From positions 1,860,001 through 1,924,000 of the forward strand of contig NZ_JAWJZH010000001.1 of NCBI RefSeq assembly GCF_033063295.1: 64,000 nucleotides of DNA, written 5' to 3'. Below, in pieces: positions 36,302 through 44,701 of the stretch. The translations under genes were made by a program, and so were the position numbers. Origin of the DNA: Nitrosomonas sp. Is35. GTDB taxonomy: Bacteria > Pseudomonadota > Gammaproteobacteria > Burkholderiales > Nitrosomonadaceae. A model generated the notes under the pieces. That model was given only the letters and a program-made list of their open reading frames with translations. It ran no database searches and was not told the DNA's origin. Position 1 is the stretch's first letter. Every line of letters starts with the position of its first letter.

Positions 36302-37996
36302 ATGCGTAAGCAAAAACTTGAGCTCACCTGGATCGGCAAGGAGAACCGGCCCAAGCTTGAGCCGCGCATTTTGCTGGAAGACCCTTTGAGGAATTATCAC
36401 GCGAAGCATCGGGTGACGAATGGCGATATCTTCGACAACCGGCTGATCTTCGGCGACAACCTGCTGGCATTGAAGGCTTTGGAGGCGGAGTTCTCGGGCA
36501 AGGTAAAGTGTGTGTTTATTGATCCACCGTACAACACCGGTAGTGCATTTACTCAATATGACGACGGAGTGGAGCATTCGATCTGGCTTTCGCTAATGCG
36601 CGACCGGCTGGAGATTATCCGGCGTTTGCTGTCGGAGGATGGTTCGTTGTGGATTACGATTGATGACAACGAGGCGCACTACCTGAAAGTGTTGTGCGAT
36701 GAAGTGTTTGGGCGGGCGAATTTTGTATCCAATGTTGTTTGGCAAAAAAAGTTTTCGCCACAGGCAAATAGCGTTTGGTTATCTGACAGTCACGACCACA
36801 TACTGGTATATGCAAAAAATAAAGAATCTTGGCGTCCTAACCTGTTGCCAAGAACCGATGATGCGGACTCAAGATACTCGAACCCCGACAATGACCCCCG
36901 TGGGTCTTGGACATCTGGGGACTTCACAATTAGTCTTACTGGAGGGCAGAGAGGGGCGCAGTTTGCAAAGACGGGGGTCAGCGAAAATATTTTTGAAATC
37001 ACTACGCCATCAGGTCGGAAACTGATGCCTACCAAGGGTCGTTGCTGGGGCGCATCTCCAAAGCGATTTGAGGAGCTTCGAGCGGATAATCGAATTTGGT
37101 TCGGTGAAGCAGGTAACAATGTTCCGCGAATCAAAAGATTCTTATCAGAAGTTCAGGAAGGAATCGTCTGCATGACAGTTTGGCTGCGCACGGATGTTGG
37201 AGACAACCAAGATGCTAAGCGTGAAGTCGCAAAATTTAATTCGGAGGAGATATTTTCAACTCCCAAGCCTGAAAAACTTATTCAGCGCATTTTAGAACTG
37301 GCAACAAAGCCCGGCGACTTTGTCCTCGACTCCTTCGCTGGTTCCGGCACCACCGGTGCAGTTGCCCACAAGATGGGTCGCCGCTGGATCATGGTGGAGC
37401 TGGGCGAGCATTGCCACACCCACATCATCCCACGCTTGCAAAAAGTCATCGACGGTGAAGACCAAGGTGGCATTAGCAAGGCAGTAAGCTGGCAAGGCGG
37501 TGGCGGTTTCCGCTATTACAAACTCGCACCTAGCTTGTTGCAGCAAGATGCTTATGGACAGTGGGTCATCAACAAGGAATACAACGCCGAGATGCTGGCG
37601 CAAGCCTTATGCAAGCTGGAAGGATTCACCTATGCGCCTTCTGAAGTGCATTACTGGATGCACGGGCATTCCACCGAACGAGATTTTATCTACGTCACCA
37701 CAGCAAATCTAAATCACGAGCAATTACAGCAGCTTTCCGATGAAGTGGGATTGGAGCGAAGTTTATTAGTATTGTGCACTGCTTTCCGTGGCCGAGGTGA
37801 TTATCCGAATCTTACCGTGAAGAAAATCCCTAAGCAGGTGTTGTCACGCTGTGAATGGGGGCATGATGACTATTCGCTGCGAGTCGAAAATCTCCCCCAA
37901 GCCCCTCCTCCAGTAGAAATAGAGATGACAACAGCCAAGGGGCATAGTGCTGCAAATTCGGTCCAAGGCGGGTTATTTGATGAGGAAATGGAATGA
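36302..37996 (+). CDS. Site-specific DNA-methyltransferase, type III Mod-like
   Basis: A 564-residue beta-class amino-methyltransferase. The catalytic motif DPPYNTG is near residues 74-80, and the SAM-binding DSFAGSGTTGAVAHKMG near 343-359, so the order IV then I gives the beta class, usual for N6-adenine Mod subunits. The region between holds the target-recognition domain. It should methylate host DNA and form a complex with the Res protein encoded 0.8 kb downstream. ATG at 36302 (MRKQKLELTWIGKENRP) is preferred over an in-frame start at 36275 because this N-terminus is the family's usual one. Confidence 0.93.
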   Translation: MRKQKLELTWIGKENRPKLEPRILLEDPLRNYHAKHRVTNGDIFDNRLIFGDNLLALKALEAEFSGKVKCVFIDPPYNTGSAFTQYDDGVEHSIWLSLMRDRLEIIRRLLSEDGSLWITIDDNEAHYLKVLCDEVFGRANFVSNVVWQKKFSPQANSVWLSDSHDHILVYAKNKESWRPNLLPRTDDADSRYSNPDNDPRGSWTSGDFTISLTGGQRGAQFAKTGVSENIFEITTPSGRKLMPTKGRCWGASPKRFEELRADNRIWFGEAGNNVPRIKRFLSEVQEGIVCMTVWLRTDVGDNQDAKREVAKFNSEEIFSTPKPEKLIQRILELATKPGDFVLDSFAGSGTTGAVAHKMGRRWIMVELGEHCHTHIIPRLQKVIDGEDQGGISKAVSWQGGGGFRYYKLAPSLLQQDAYGQWVINKEYNAEMLAQALCKLEGFTYAPSEVHYWMHGHSTERDFIYVTTANLNHEQLQQLSDEVGLERSLLVLCTAFRGRGDYPNLTVKKIPKQVLSRCEWGHDDYSLRVENLPQAPPPVEIEMTTAKGHSAANSVQGGLFDEEME

Positions 37997-38105
37997 TCAT
38001 TGTGAGGAAATTAGATCATTCTGCGGTAACCTATAAATCACATGCGCCAGTTTATGCAAAAATTGTGCCGCAAGTGGGTGAAAACTTCAGACATCCCATT
38101 TTTTC

Positions 38106-38636
38106 ATGTTGGTCTTTGCCGTGAAGAAAATTATCATCATTGCTGGTCCCAATGGTGCCGGTAAAACGACTTTCGCCCGGGAATTTCTGCCCAATGAAGC
38201 CGGTTGTCCAAAATTCGTGAACGCAGATTTGATCGCGGCGGGTTTGTCGCCGTTTGCACCGGATGTAGCTGCGATGAAAGCAGCCCGTATTATGCTGGAA
38301 AGTATTAAAGAGCTTGAAGAGCGCAGTGAAAGTTTTGCGTTTGAGACTATGCTTTCTGGGTTGACTTATGCGCACCGGATTCGCCGTTGGCGCAAGGCCG
38401 GTTATCATGTCACGCTGTTTTTCTTGTCGTTGCCGAATTCACAAATGGCCATTGATCGTGTGGCGGAACGTGTGCGCCAAGGCGGTCATGACGTGCCGAG
38501 CGAGGTCATCCGCAGGCGTTTTGCTGCGGGGCTGCGAAATTTTGAACAGATTTATCGTGATGAAGTGGATGCTTGGGCGTTGTATGACAATGCAGGCGAT
38601 GAGCCGGTACTGATTAATTGGGGAGAAAAGGCATGA
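38106..38636 (+). CDS. Zeta-toxin-like kinase (COG4185 type)
   Basis: A 176-residue P-loop protein. Walker A is IIIAGPNGAGKTTFARE near the N-terminus, followed by FVNADLIAAGLSPFAP and SFAFETMLSG, the pattern of zeta/PezT-like kinases. RIRRWRKAGYHVTLFFLSLPN and RVRQGGHDVPSEVIRRR complete it. Zeta toxins phosphorylate UDP-sugars; this COG4185 branch is less studied. A GTG at 38121 giving MKKIIIIAGPNG is an equally plausible start. Its stop overlaps the next small gene (ATGA), and both lie between Mod and Res. Confidence 0.85.
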   Translation: MLVFAVKKIIIIAGPNGAGKTTFAREFLPNEAGCPKFVNADLIAAGLSPFAPDVAAMKAARIMLESIKELEERSESFAFETMLSGLTYAHRIRRWRKAGYHVTLFFLSLPNSQMAIDRVAERVRQGGHDVPSEVIRRRFAAGLRNFEQIYRDEVDAWALYDNAGDEPVLINWGEKA

Positions 38637-38812
38637 ACCAAAAAAGTATAGAGCTGGCAAAAGATCCTGATTTGGCGGGTTCTTTGGTTGCAATCCGCCG
38701 TGCTGCTCAGCGGGCGAGACAATTAGCGGCCAGTACGAACACTGAGCTTGTCGTTCTGCGGAATGGTAAATGTGTGCATATAAAGCCAAGCGGAGAGCCA
38801 AAGCCGCGATGA
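38633..38812 (+). CDS. Small partner of the zeta-like kinase (putative antitoxin)
   Basis: A 59-residue protein, MNQKSIELAKDPDLAGSL followed by AIRRAAQRARQLAAST and NTELVVLRNGKCVHIKPSG. The helical AIRRAAxRAR stretch and the LVVxRNGKxVHI strand are typical of small genes next to COG4185 kinases, which suggests an antitoxin (inference). Both ends overlap neighbours by 4 bases, first the kinase and then Res, so its production is tied to both. Confidence 0.75.
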   Translation: MNQKSIELAKDPDLAGSLVAIRRAAQRARQLAASTNTELVVLRNGKCVHIKPSGEPKPR

Positions 38813-41496
38813 ATCGTCATGTCAACGCTATTGCCGGACGTCTCAGTTTGCGTGCACCGCAGCGCCGTTCGCTAGAAATTCTGGATCGAATCACTGAGAT
38901 TACTCCGCCCAAAAAAGATAGAGATCTTCTGGCAACACTGGAAATTATTCGCAGTGAATTTCCATCCGTCACAGATTTCGAACGCGAGTTTCCGTCACTG
39001 TGCTTTGCACTGGCTACAGGTGTGGGCAAAACCCGATTAATGGGCGCATTTATCAGTTATCTGCATTTGGCGCGCGGTATCAATAATTTCTTTGTACTGG
39101 CACCGAATTTGACGATTTACAATAAACTGATCACCGATTTCAGTGACCGCACCCATCCAAAGTATGTCTTCAAGGGTATCTCGGAATTTGCCATTGATAC
39201 ACCTGCCATCATCACGGGCGACAACTATAATCAGCATGATCCGGCCAGTGGCACACTCTTTGGTGGCGTGCGTATCAATATTTTCAATATTTCCAAAATC
39301 AATTCTGAGGTGCGTGGTGGCCGAGCTCCGCGCATCAAGCGATTATCTGAATATATCGGCGAAAGCTATTTTGACTATCTGGCCGGACTACCCGACCTGG
39401 TGCTTTTGATGGATGAATCGCATCGCTATCGTGCCAGTGCGGGCATCAGGGCAATCAATGAGCTGAAACCGATTCTTGGTTTGGAGTTGACAGCTACCCC
39501 TTTTGTAGAAGGAACCGGAGGTGCGGTGCCGTTTAAAAACGTTATTCTGGATTATCCATTGGGAAAGGCGATGGAAGATGGTTTTGTGAAAGAGCCTGCC
39601 GTGGTGACGCGCAAGAATTTCAATCCGGCAGGCATGTCGCCAGAAGAAATTGAACGCATGAAATTGGAAGATGGGATGCGCCTGCACGAGAGCGTAAAAG
39701 TCGAGTTGGAAACTTACGCCAGAGAAACCAGCAATCCTATTGTTAAGCCATTCCTGCTAGTGATTGCACGAGATACCACCCATGCTGGGCAGTTGTTGGC
39801 GTTGATCCAATCCGAGGGTTTCTTCGAAGGACGCTACAAAGACAAGGTCATTCAAGTTGATTCGAGCCGAACCGGTGCAGATGAAGAAGAAATGATCGAG
39901 CGGTTATTGAAGGTGGAACACACTGAAGAGCCGACTGAGATCGTTATTCACGTTAATATGCTGAAAGAAGGCTGGGACGTAACCAATCTCTATACTATCG
40001 TGCCGCTGCGTGCTGCCAATGCACGTACCCTGATTGAACAATCCATCGGTCGTGGATTACGGTTGCCTTATGGTAAGCGCACGGGCGTAACGGCAGTTGA
40101 TCGGCTCAATATTGTGGCCCATGATAAGTTTCAGGAAATAATCAACGAAGCGAATCGACCTGATTCCGCCATTCATCTGAAAGCAGTGGTACTGAATAAT
40201 GATGAACTCGATCAAAAAACAGCAACGATTGTTTCTCAATCTGAAGTTGCGACCCAATTGGGAATAAAGCCAGCAGATACAACTGCCAACACACAAATTG
40301 CGGGGCAAGATGTGCAGCCTCTTTTTACCAAACCGGAAGAACAAAAGGCAGCGCAGATTGCTTATGAAGTCATCCGCAAGATGGAGAATCAACCCAAGTC
40401 TGTGCCCACGTTGGCGCATTTGAAAAATCCGGAAGTTCAGGCTGCTATCGTTAAGGCTGTACAAGAACAACATCGACCCGTACAACTGGAACTGGAAGGA
40501 GTGGCAGAACTGCCGGATTTTGCAGCCGTTGTGGCTAAAACGGTGGAATTAGTAAACCAGAAGACTATTGATATTCCACGCATCCTAGTTGTGCCTAAAG
40601 GAGAAGTGAAAGCTGGTTTTAGACCGTTCACTCTAAAACTGGATACATTGAAATATCCAGCGGTGTCCGATGAGCTATGGATACAGTACCTGCGTACCAG
40701 TCAGCGAGATGAAATAACATTGGGCGCTGGTGGTATTGAAGAGAAACGAATCGAGGATTATGTCGTCAGCGGCCTGATGTATTTCGATGATGTTTCTTAT
40801 GATGATCAAGCAGACCTATTGTATGACTTGGCTGCGCAGACCGTTGAGCATTTCTGCAGCTATCTATCCGAGGATGAAGCGCGTAAGGTTTTGCGTTGCT
40901 ATCAGCGTGACATTGCCCGATTTATCCATGCACAAATGCAAGATCATAGTTGGGAAGAAGCAGTAGATTACGAAGTAGTTGTAAGTAAAGGGTACACAGA
41001 ATTCAAATCTAGCGCCTACACTCATGCGATTAATGAACCGCCAGCCGATTATCGGGTATCACCCGCAGACAGGAGCAATATGTCGAAGTATGTGTTTGGC
41101 GGCTTCAAGCATTGCCTGTACCCGGTGCAGAAATTTGACTCTGAAGCAGAACGCGTATTGGCAAACATTCTTGACCGTGATGCAATCAAGTGGTTTAAAC
41201 CGGCAAAGGGACAATTTCAGATTTTCTACCAACAAGGGGCCGATCATCCAGAATATCAGCCGGATTTTGTCGCTGAGACAAATAATGCGATTTTTATGCT
41301 CGAACCCAAGGCTAGCAATCAAATGACCGATCCGGTCGTTAAAGCCAAGATGGAAGCTGCTATCAAGTGGTGCAAGAATGCGTCTGACTACGCCATAGCC
41401 AATGGCGGCAAGCCTTGGCGCTATGTTCTGATTCCGCATAACGCAATTGCACAAAATATGACCCTTGAAGGGTTGGTGCAACAATTCATTTCATAG
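38809..41496 (+). CDS. Type III restriction Res-like helicase-nuclease
   Basis: An 895-residue SF2 ATPase with a C-terminal nuclease region. Walker A is FALATGVGKTRLMGA (residues 67-80), motif II is MDESHRY (near 199-205), ELTATPFV is motif III, and TLIEQSIGRGLRLPYGKR is motif VI. Near residues 817-835 EYQPDFVAETNNAIFMLEPKAS provides the PD...E-x-K nuclease residues. This is the restriction partner of the upstream Mod. Its ATG overlaps the 59-residue gene by four bases, so Res translation depends on the toxin-partner gene being read. Confidence 0.92.
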   Translation: MNRHVNAIAGRLSLRAPQRRSLEILDRITEITPPKKDRDLLATLEIIRSEFPSVTDFEREFPSLCFALATGVGKTRLMGAFISYLHLARGINNFFVLAPNLTIYNKLITDFSDRTHPKYVFKGISEFAIDTPAIITGDNYNQHDPASGTLFGGVRINIFNISKINSEVRGGRAPRIKRLSEYIGESYFDYLAGLPDLVLLMDESHRYRASAGIRAINELKPILGLELTATPFVEGTGGAVPFKNVILDYPLGKAMEDGFVKEPAVVTRKNFNPAGMSPEEIERMKLEDGMRLHESVKVELETYARETSNPIVKPFLLVIARDTTHAGQLLALIQSEGFFEGRYKDKVIQVDSSRTGADEEEMIERLLKVEHTEEPTEIVIHVNMLKEGWDVTNLYTIVPLRAANARTLIEQSIGRGLRLPYGKRTGVTAVDRLNIVAHDKFQEIINEANRPDSAIHLKAVVLNNDELDQKTATIVSQSEVATQLGIKPADTTANTQIAGQDVQPLFTKPEEQKAAQIAYEVIRKMENQPKSVPTLAHLKNPEVQAAIVKAVQEQHRPVQLELEGVAELPDFAAVVAKTVELVNQKTIDIPRILVVPKGEVKAGFRPFTLKLDTLKYPAVSDELWIQYLRTSQRDEITLGAGGIEEKRIEDYVVSGLMYFDDVSYDDQADLLYDLAAQTVEHFCSYLSEDEARKVLRCYQRDIARFIHAQMQDHSWEEAVDYEVVVSKGYTEFKSSAYTHAINEPPADYRVSPADRSNMSKYVFGGFKHCLYPVQKFDSEAERVLANILDRDAIKWFKPAKGQFQIFYQQGADHPEYQPDFVAETNNAIFMLEPKASNQMTDPVVKAKMEAAIKWCKNASDYAIANGGKPWRYVLIPHNAIAQNMTLEGLVQQFIS

Positions 41497-42379
41497 TGCT
41501 TATGCATAAACAGGGCAAGGCAAGAATACTTTCCATACTCGGTAGCGATAAAATAAATTATCGCTAGCCAGCAAGACAGAATAAATCCCTCTGATCCAGT
41601 AAAGCCAAATTACACCCCACTGTCCTTTTCCTCTTATCCAGGGCTGATTTAAAGTCGCCGAATTAGTATCATAAAGCACCTCAGATTTATTGACGTGAAA
41701 TAAATCATCCATAACTACAGATAATTTAAATGCAGAAAATAGCCTGGTATTCCCTTGATTGGAAGAATCCTGACAACTACATGAGCATAATAACAACAGA
41801 AACTCCCAATGATGTTTGTGCATGGGAATTTCTGCGCAGGAATCTCGAGTACCAATATGATTATTTTGAATACGCCAGAACAGGCCAATTTCCAAATTAT
41901 GTTCCACACCTGAATCAGGATGACTCTACCGATATGTGTGATTGGTATGGTATTGATAGTCAATCAAAGAATTTTGATCCAAAGGTCGATATTCCCCCAA
42001 CTTTTTACATAGATGCGACACCAACTTTCACCACAAGATCTTTTAATGGCAGAAATTTACCTAGTGAGTTTATGGTCCGCTTATCTGTTGAACTGGATCG
42101 CGATATCCAGCTTAAAGCAATTAAGGATCATTTTGATGAATTTGAAAAAAAATGTAATGCCAAATTTACAATAAATAAAAAGAATTATGGAATTTATTTA
42201 CGGATCCTTGATGCACTCTCGGCGGGGATTTCTGAAAATGAAATCACCGACGGATATGTGGCCATCACTTGTAATGTAAGAAAAGGGACCACTGCAGAAT
42301 CCTACGTAAAACAGGCTAAGGCACTACGAGATCAAGATTATATAAAAATTCTCAAAGGTAAGATATTTTATCCCAAACC

Positions 42380-43712
42380 AGAAAAAGGAGGTGTAAATAA
42401 TTTTGTGTAAATGGTCATATTGCAGGAAACTGTTTATATATTTTTGGAGCAAAAATGACCACACCCAAACCCCTGCCAGCCGGCTTAATTGATAGCCTGC
42501 TGGCCGATTACAAAAAGCCAGAAGATTTAATCGGTGAGCATGGTCTTCTCAAGCAACTCACCAAAGCGTTGGTTGAACGTGCCTTGCAAGCAGAAATGGC
42601 CGATCATCTTGGTCACGATAAGCACGAAACGGTAGTCAATGCCACTGGCAATACCAGAAATGGTAAAAGCCGTAAGACCCTGAAAGGTGAATTCGGTGAG
42701 TTACCCATCGAGATCCCCCGTGACCGTGAGGGCAGCTTCGAGTCTCTGATCATTTCCAAGCATCAGACCCGCTGGGCGGGCTTTGATGACAAGATCCTCT
42801 CGCTGTATGCCCGTGGCATGACAGTGCGTGAAATCCAACAGCACCTCACTGAAATGTATGGCACAGAAGTATCGCCTACGCTCATTTCTACGGTCACTGA
42901 TGGCGTAATGGATGAAGTGAAGCAGTGGCAATCCCGGCCTCTCGATGCGGTGTATCCTGTGATCTATCTCGATTGTATCCATGCCAAAGTTCGTGACGCT
43001 GGTAGCGTTCGTACCAAAGCGATTTACCTGGCGATCGGCATTAACATGGAGGGCCATAAAGAAATACTGGGCTTATGGATTGCTCAGACCGAGGGTGCCA
43101 AGTTCTGGCTCAGCGTTGTCACTGAACTCAAAAATCGTGGCGTGCAAGATATCTTTATCGCCTGTGTCGATGGCTTAAAGGGCTTTCCCGAAGCGATTGA
43201 AACCATCTATCCACATGCCATTGTACAACTCTGTATCGTGCACATGGTTCGTAATAGTCTCAACTACGTCGGCTGGAATAAACGCAAGGAAGTAGCTGCT
43301 GATTTACGTTTGGTCTACAGCGCCGCCACGATTGATGAGGCTGAACACGCGTTAGCCGACTTTGAAGATAAATGGAACTATGCTTATCCACCGATCGCCC
43401 GATCTTGGCGCAATAACTGGCAACGCATCATTCCATTCTTCGACTACCCGCCTGAGATACGGCGCATTATTTACACCACCAATGCGATTGAGTCAGTCAA
43501 TATGAGCCTACGCAAAGTCAGCAAAAACCGTGGATCGTTTCCCAACGATGAAGCTGTGATCAAATTGTTCTATTTGGCTCTCAGCAATATCGCCAAAAAA
43601 TGGTCTATGCCACTAAGAGATTGGAAACCGGCACTAAACAGGTTTACTATTCAATTTAACGAAAGAATGCCTCGGCATTATTAACCACCGTTTACACAAA
43701 ATCTAGGACACC
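42380..43712 (+). mobile_element. IS256-family insertion sequence
   Basis: About 1333 bp with one transposase gene. Ends show 25-bp imperfect inverted repeats (42390-42414 against 43688-43712, 19 of 25 matching) with the shared core TTTTGTGTAAA. The 8-bp word CCCAAACC lies at 42372-42379 and again at 43713-43720, and acts as a target duplication because one copy restores the split gene. Ten bases (42380-42389) between the left duplication and the left repeat are unexplained. Confidence 0.88.
42455..43684 (+). CDS. IS256-family transposase
   Basis: A 409-residue DDE transposase of the Mutator-like group. The start MTTPKPLPAGLIDSLLADYK and EMADHLGHDKHE are characteristic. Catalytic residues are in VIYLDCIHAKVRD (first Asp), IACVDGLKGFPEAI (second Asp) and YTTNAIESVNMSLR (Glu). 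LCIVHMVRNSLNYV is the conserved CxxH element. No frameshift is seen, so it may be mobile. Confidence 0.97.
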   Translation: MTTPKPLPAGLIDSLLADYKKPEDLIGEHGLLKQLTKALVERALQAEMADHLGHDKHETVVNATGNTRNGKSRKTLKGEFGELPIEIPRDREGSFESLIISKHQTRWAGFDDKILSLYARGMTVREIQQHLTEMYGTEVSPTLISTVTDGVMDEVKQWQSRPLDAVYPVIYLDCIHAKVRDAGSVRTKAIYLAIGINMEGHKEILGLWIAQTEGAKFWLSVVTELKNRGVQDIFIACVDGLKGFPEAIETIYPHAIVQLCIVHMVRNSLNYVGWNKRKEVAADLRLVYSAATIDEAEHALADFEDKWNYAYPPIARSWRNNWQRIIPFFDYPPEIRRIIYTTNAIESVNMSLRKVSKNRGSFPNDEAVIKLFYLALSNIAKKWSMPLRDWKPALNRFTIQFNERMPRHY

Positions 43713-43958
43713 CCCAAACCGGAGGCTGTGAAATTACTGGTACCAAAATCTCTCTATAAGGAATTACTTAAACGTTACCAATTAAAGGGATATTTGTTAC
43801 CCGATTCAGAATTGAATAGCACTAGACAAATCTCTTCGAACGGCAATAAAATCGGTCGCTATCATTGTTTTGTTTTTCCAAGAGAAACGGAGAATATTGA
43901 AGCCGCGAAAGAATGTATCGCGGAGTTCAATGAAACAACCAAGTAGCTGATTTATAAT

Positions 43959-44004
43959 ACAACAGCGGGAAATTACACTGATTGTATTACCCGCTGTTGT
44001 TTTG
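43959..44004 (+). terminator. Hairpin terminator after the split regulator gene
   Basis: Arms ACAACAGCGGG (43959-43969) and CCCGCTGTTGT (43990-44000) pair perfectly around a 20-base loop and are followed by TTTG. A plausible intrinsic terminator for transcripts coming from the left. Confidence 0.75.
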
Positions 44005-44066
44005 TCGATTACCCCACCTAAATCAATTGCAGCTACCCCTCCAATAGAAACAAAATTGTATATCTG

Positions 44067-44663
44067 TTGAAAAATATCGTTCTATCCCTACTAGTTGCAA
44101 TCCTGGCGACAATTTCCGGCTGTGCTGTAGAAAAGCGGGTTGCGCCAACTCAACAAGAATTAATCGCTGTTCCCGCTCAGATCAGCCCCTACAATCGCAA
44201 AGATTGGCCGCATTGGATTGATGCCGACGGGGATTGTCAGAACACACGGCAAGAAATGCTGATTGCGTTTAGTCAAATCCCAGTGCGATTTAAGGATGCT
44301 CGGCACTGCACCGTAGTATCCGGTGAATGGTTTGGTGTGTACACGGGCAAGGCATTTACCAAAGCTTCGGATGTCGATATTGATCACATTGTACCCCTAG
44401 CTCATGCGCATCGGCACGGTGCTGACAAATGGACGCGTGATCAACGGCGAACATTCGCCAATGATTTCGAGAATCTGCTGGTGGTTGATGATTCAGCCAA
44501 TCAATCCAAAGGCGATCAAGCACCGCATGAATGGTTACCTCCTCGCAGAGATTACTGGTGCGAGTATGGCAAGCGCTGGAACCGCATCAAGGAGAAATAC
44601 CGATTGTGGTATGCCGCTCTGGAAGTAAAAACTCTGCGCTTACTGGCTGAGACCTGCCAGTGA
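44067..44663 (+). CDS. Lipoprotein HNH nuclease (DUF1524/GmrSD-like domain)
   Basis: A 198-residue protein with a lipobox signal (LSLLVAILATISGC, Cys near 19), so it is exported and lipid-anchored. The mature part carries a DUF1524-type HNH core: DGDCQNTRQEMLI, SDVDIDHIVPLAHAHRHGA, and FANDFENLLVVDDSANQSKGD. Exported nucleases of this type may degrade DNA outside the cytoplasm, for nutrition or as a barrier to incoming DNA (inference). The start is TTG at 44067, needed to include the signal peptide; no ATG gives one. Confidence 0.8.
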   Translation: MKNIVLSLLVAILATISGCAVEKRVAPTQQELIAVPAQISPYNRKDWPHWIDADGDCQNTRQEMLIAFSQIPVRFKDARHCTVVSGEWFGVYTGKAFTKASDVDIDHIVPLAHAHRHGADKWTRDQRRTFANDFENLLVVDDSANQSKGDQAPHEWLPPRRDYWCEYGKRWNRIKEKYRLWYAALEVKTLRLLAETCQ

Positions 44664-44701
44664 CGATGGAGCTAGCAATAAATTCAATGCGTTTTGTCGG
44701 A

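Larger units (their letters stand above)
41730..43946 (+). pseudogene. Regulator-like protein (DUF6499-type N-terminus) split by an IS256-family element
   Basis: The left part (41730-42379) begins YSLDWKNPDNY, then CAWEFLRRNLEYQYDYF, the N-terminal motif found in proteins of conjugative and plasmid elements that are often annotated as transcriptional regulators. The right part is 43721-43946, reading EAVKLLVPKSLYKELLKRY to the end. Joining them gives 876 bases, 291 residues, in frame (FYPKPEAVKLL). As found, the left frame runs on into the IS end. The role is unknown. The 232 bases before it (41497-41729) hold only a 9-bp stem-loop (41543-41566). Confidence 0.78.

Noticed and set aside
28728..41496. 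DISARM or BREX as the name of the island
   Set aside because: No DUF1998 (DrmB), PLD (DrmC), PglX, PglZ, BrxC or BrxL counterpart is present; only the SNF2 helicase and a methyltransferase are shared in type.
41500..41907. 135-residue minus-strand frame after Res
   Set aside because: About half is antisense to the split regulator gene and no domain or ribosome site is seen.
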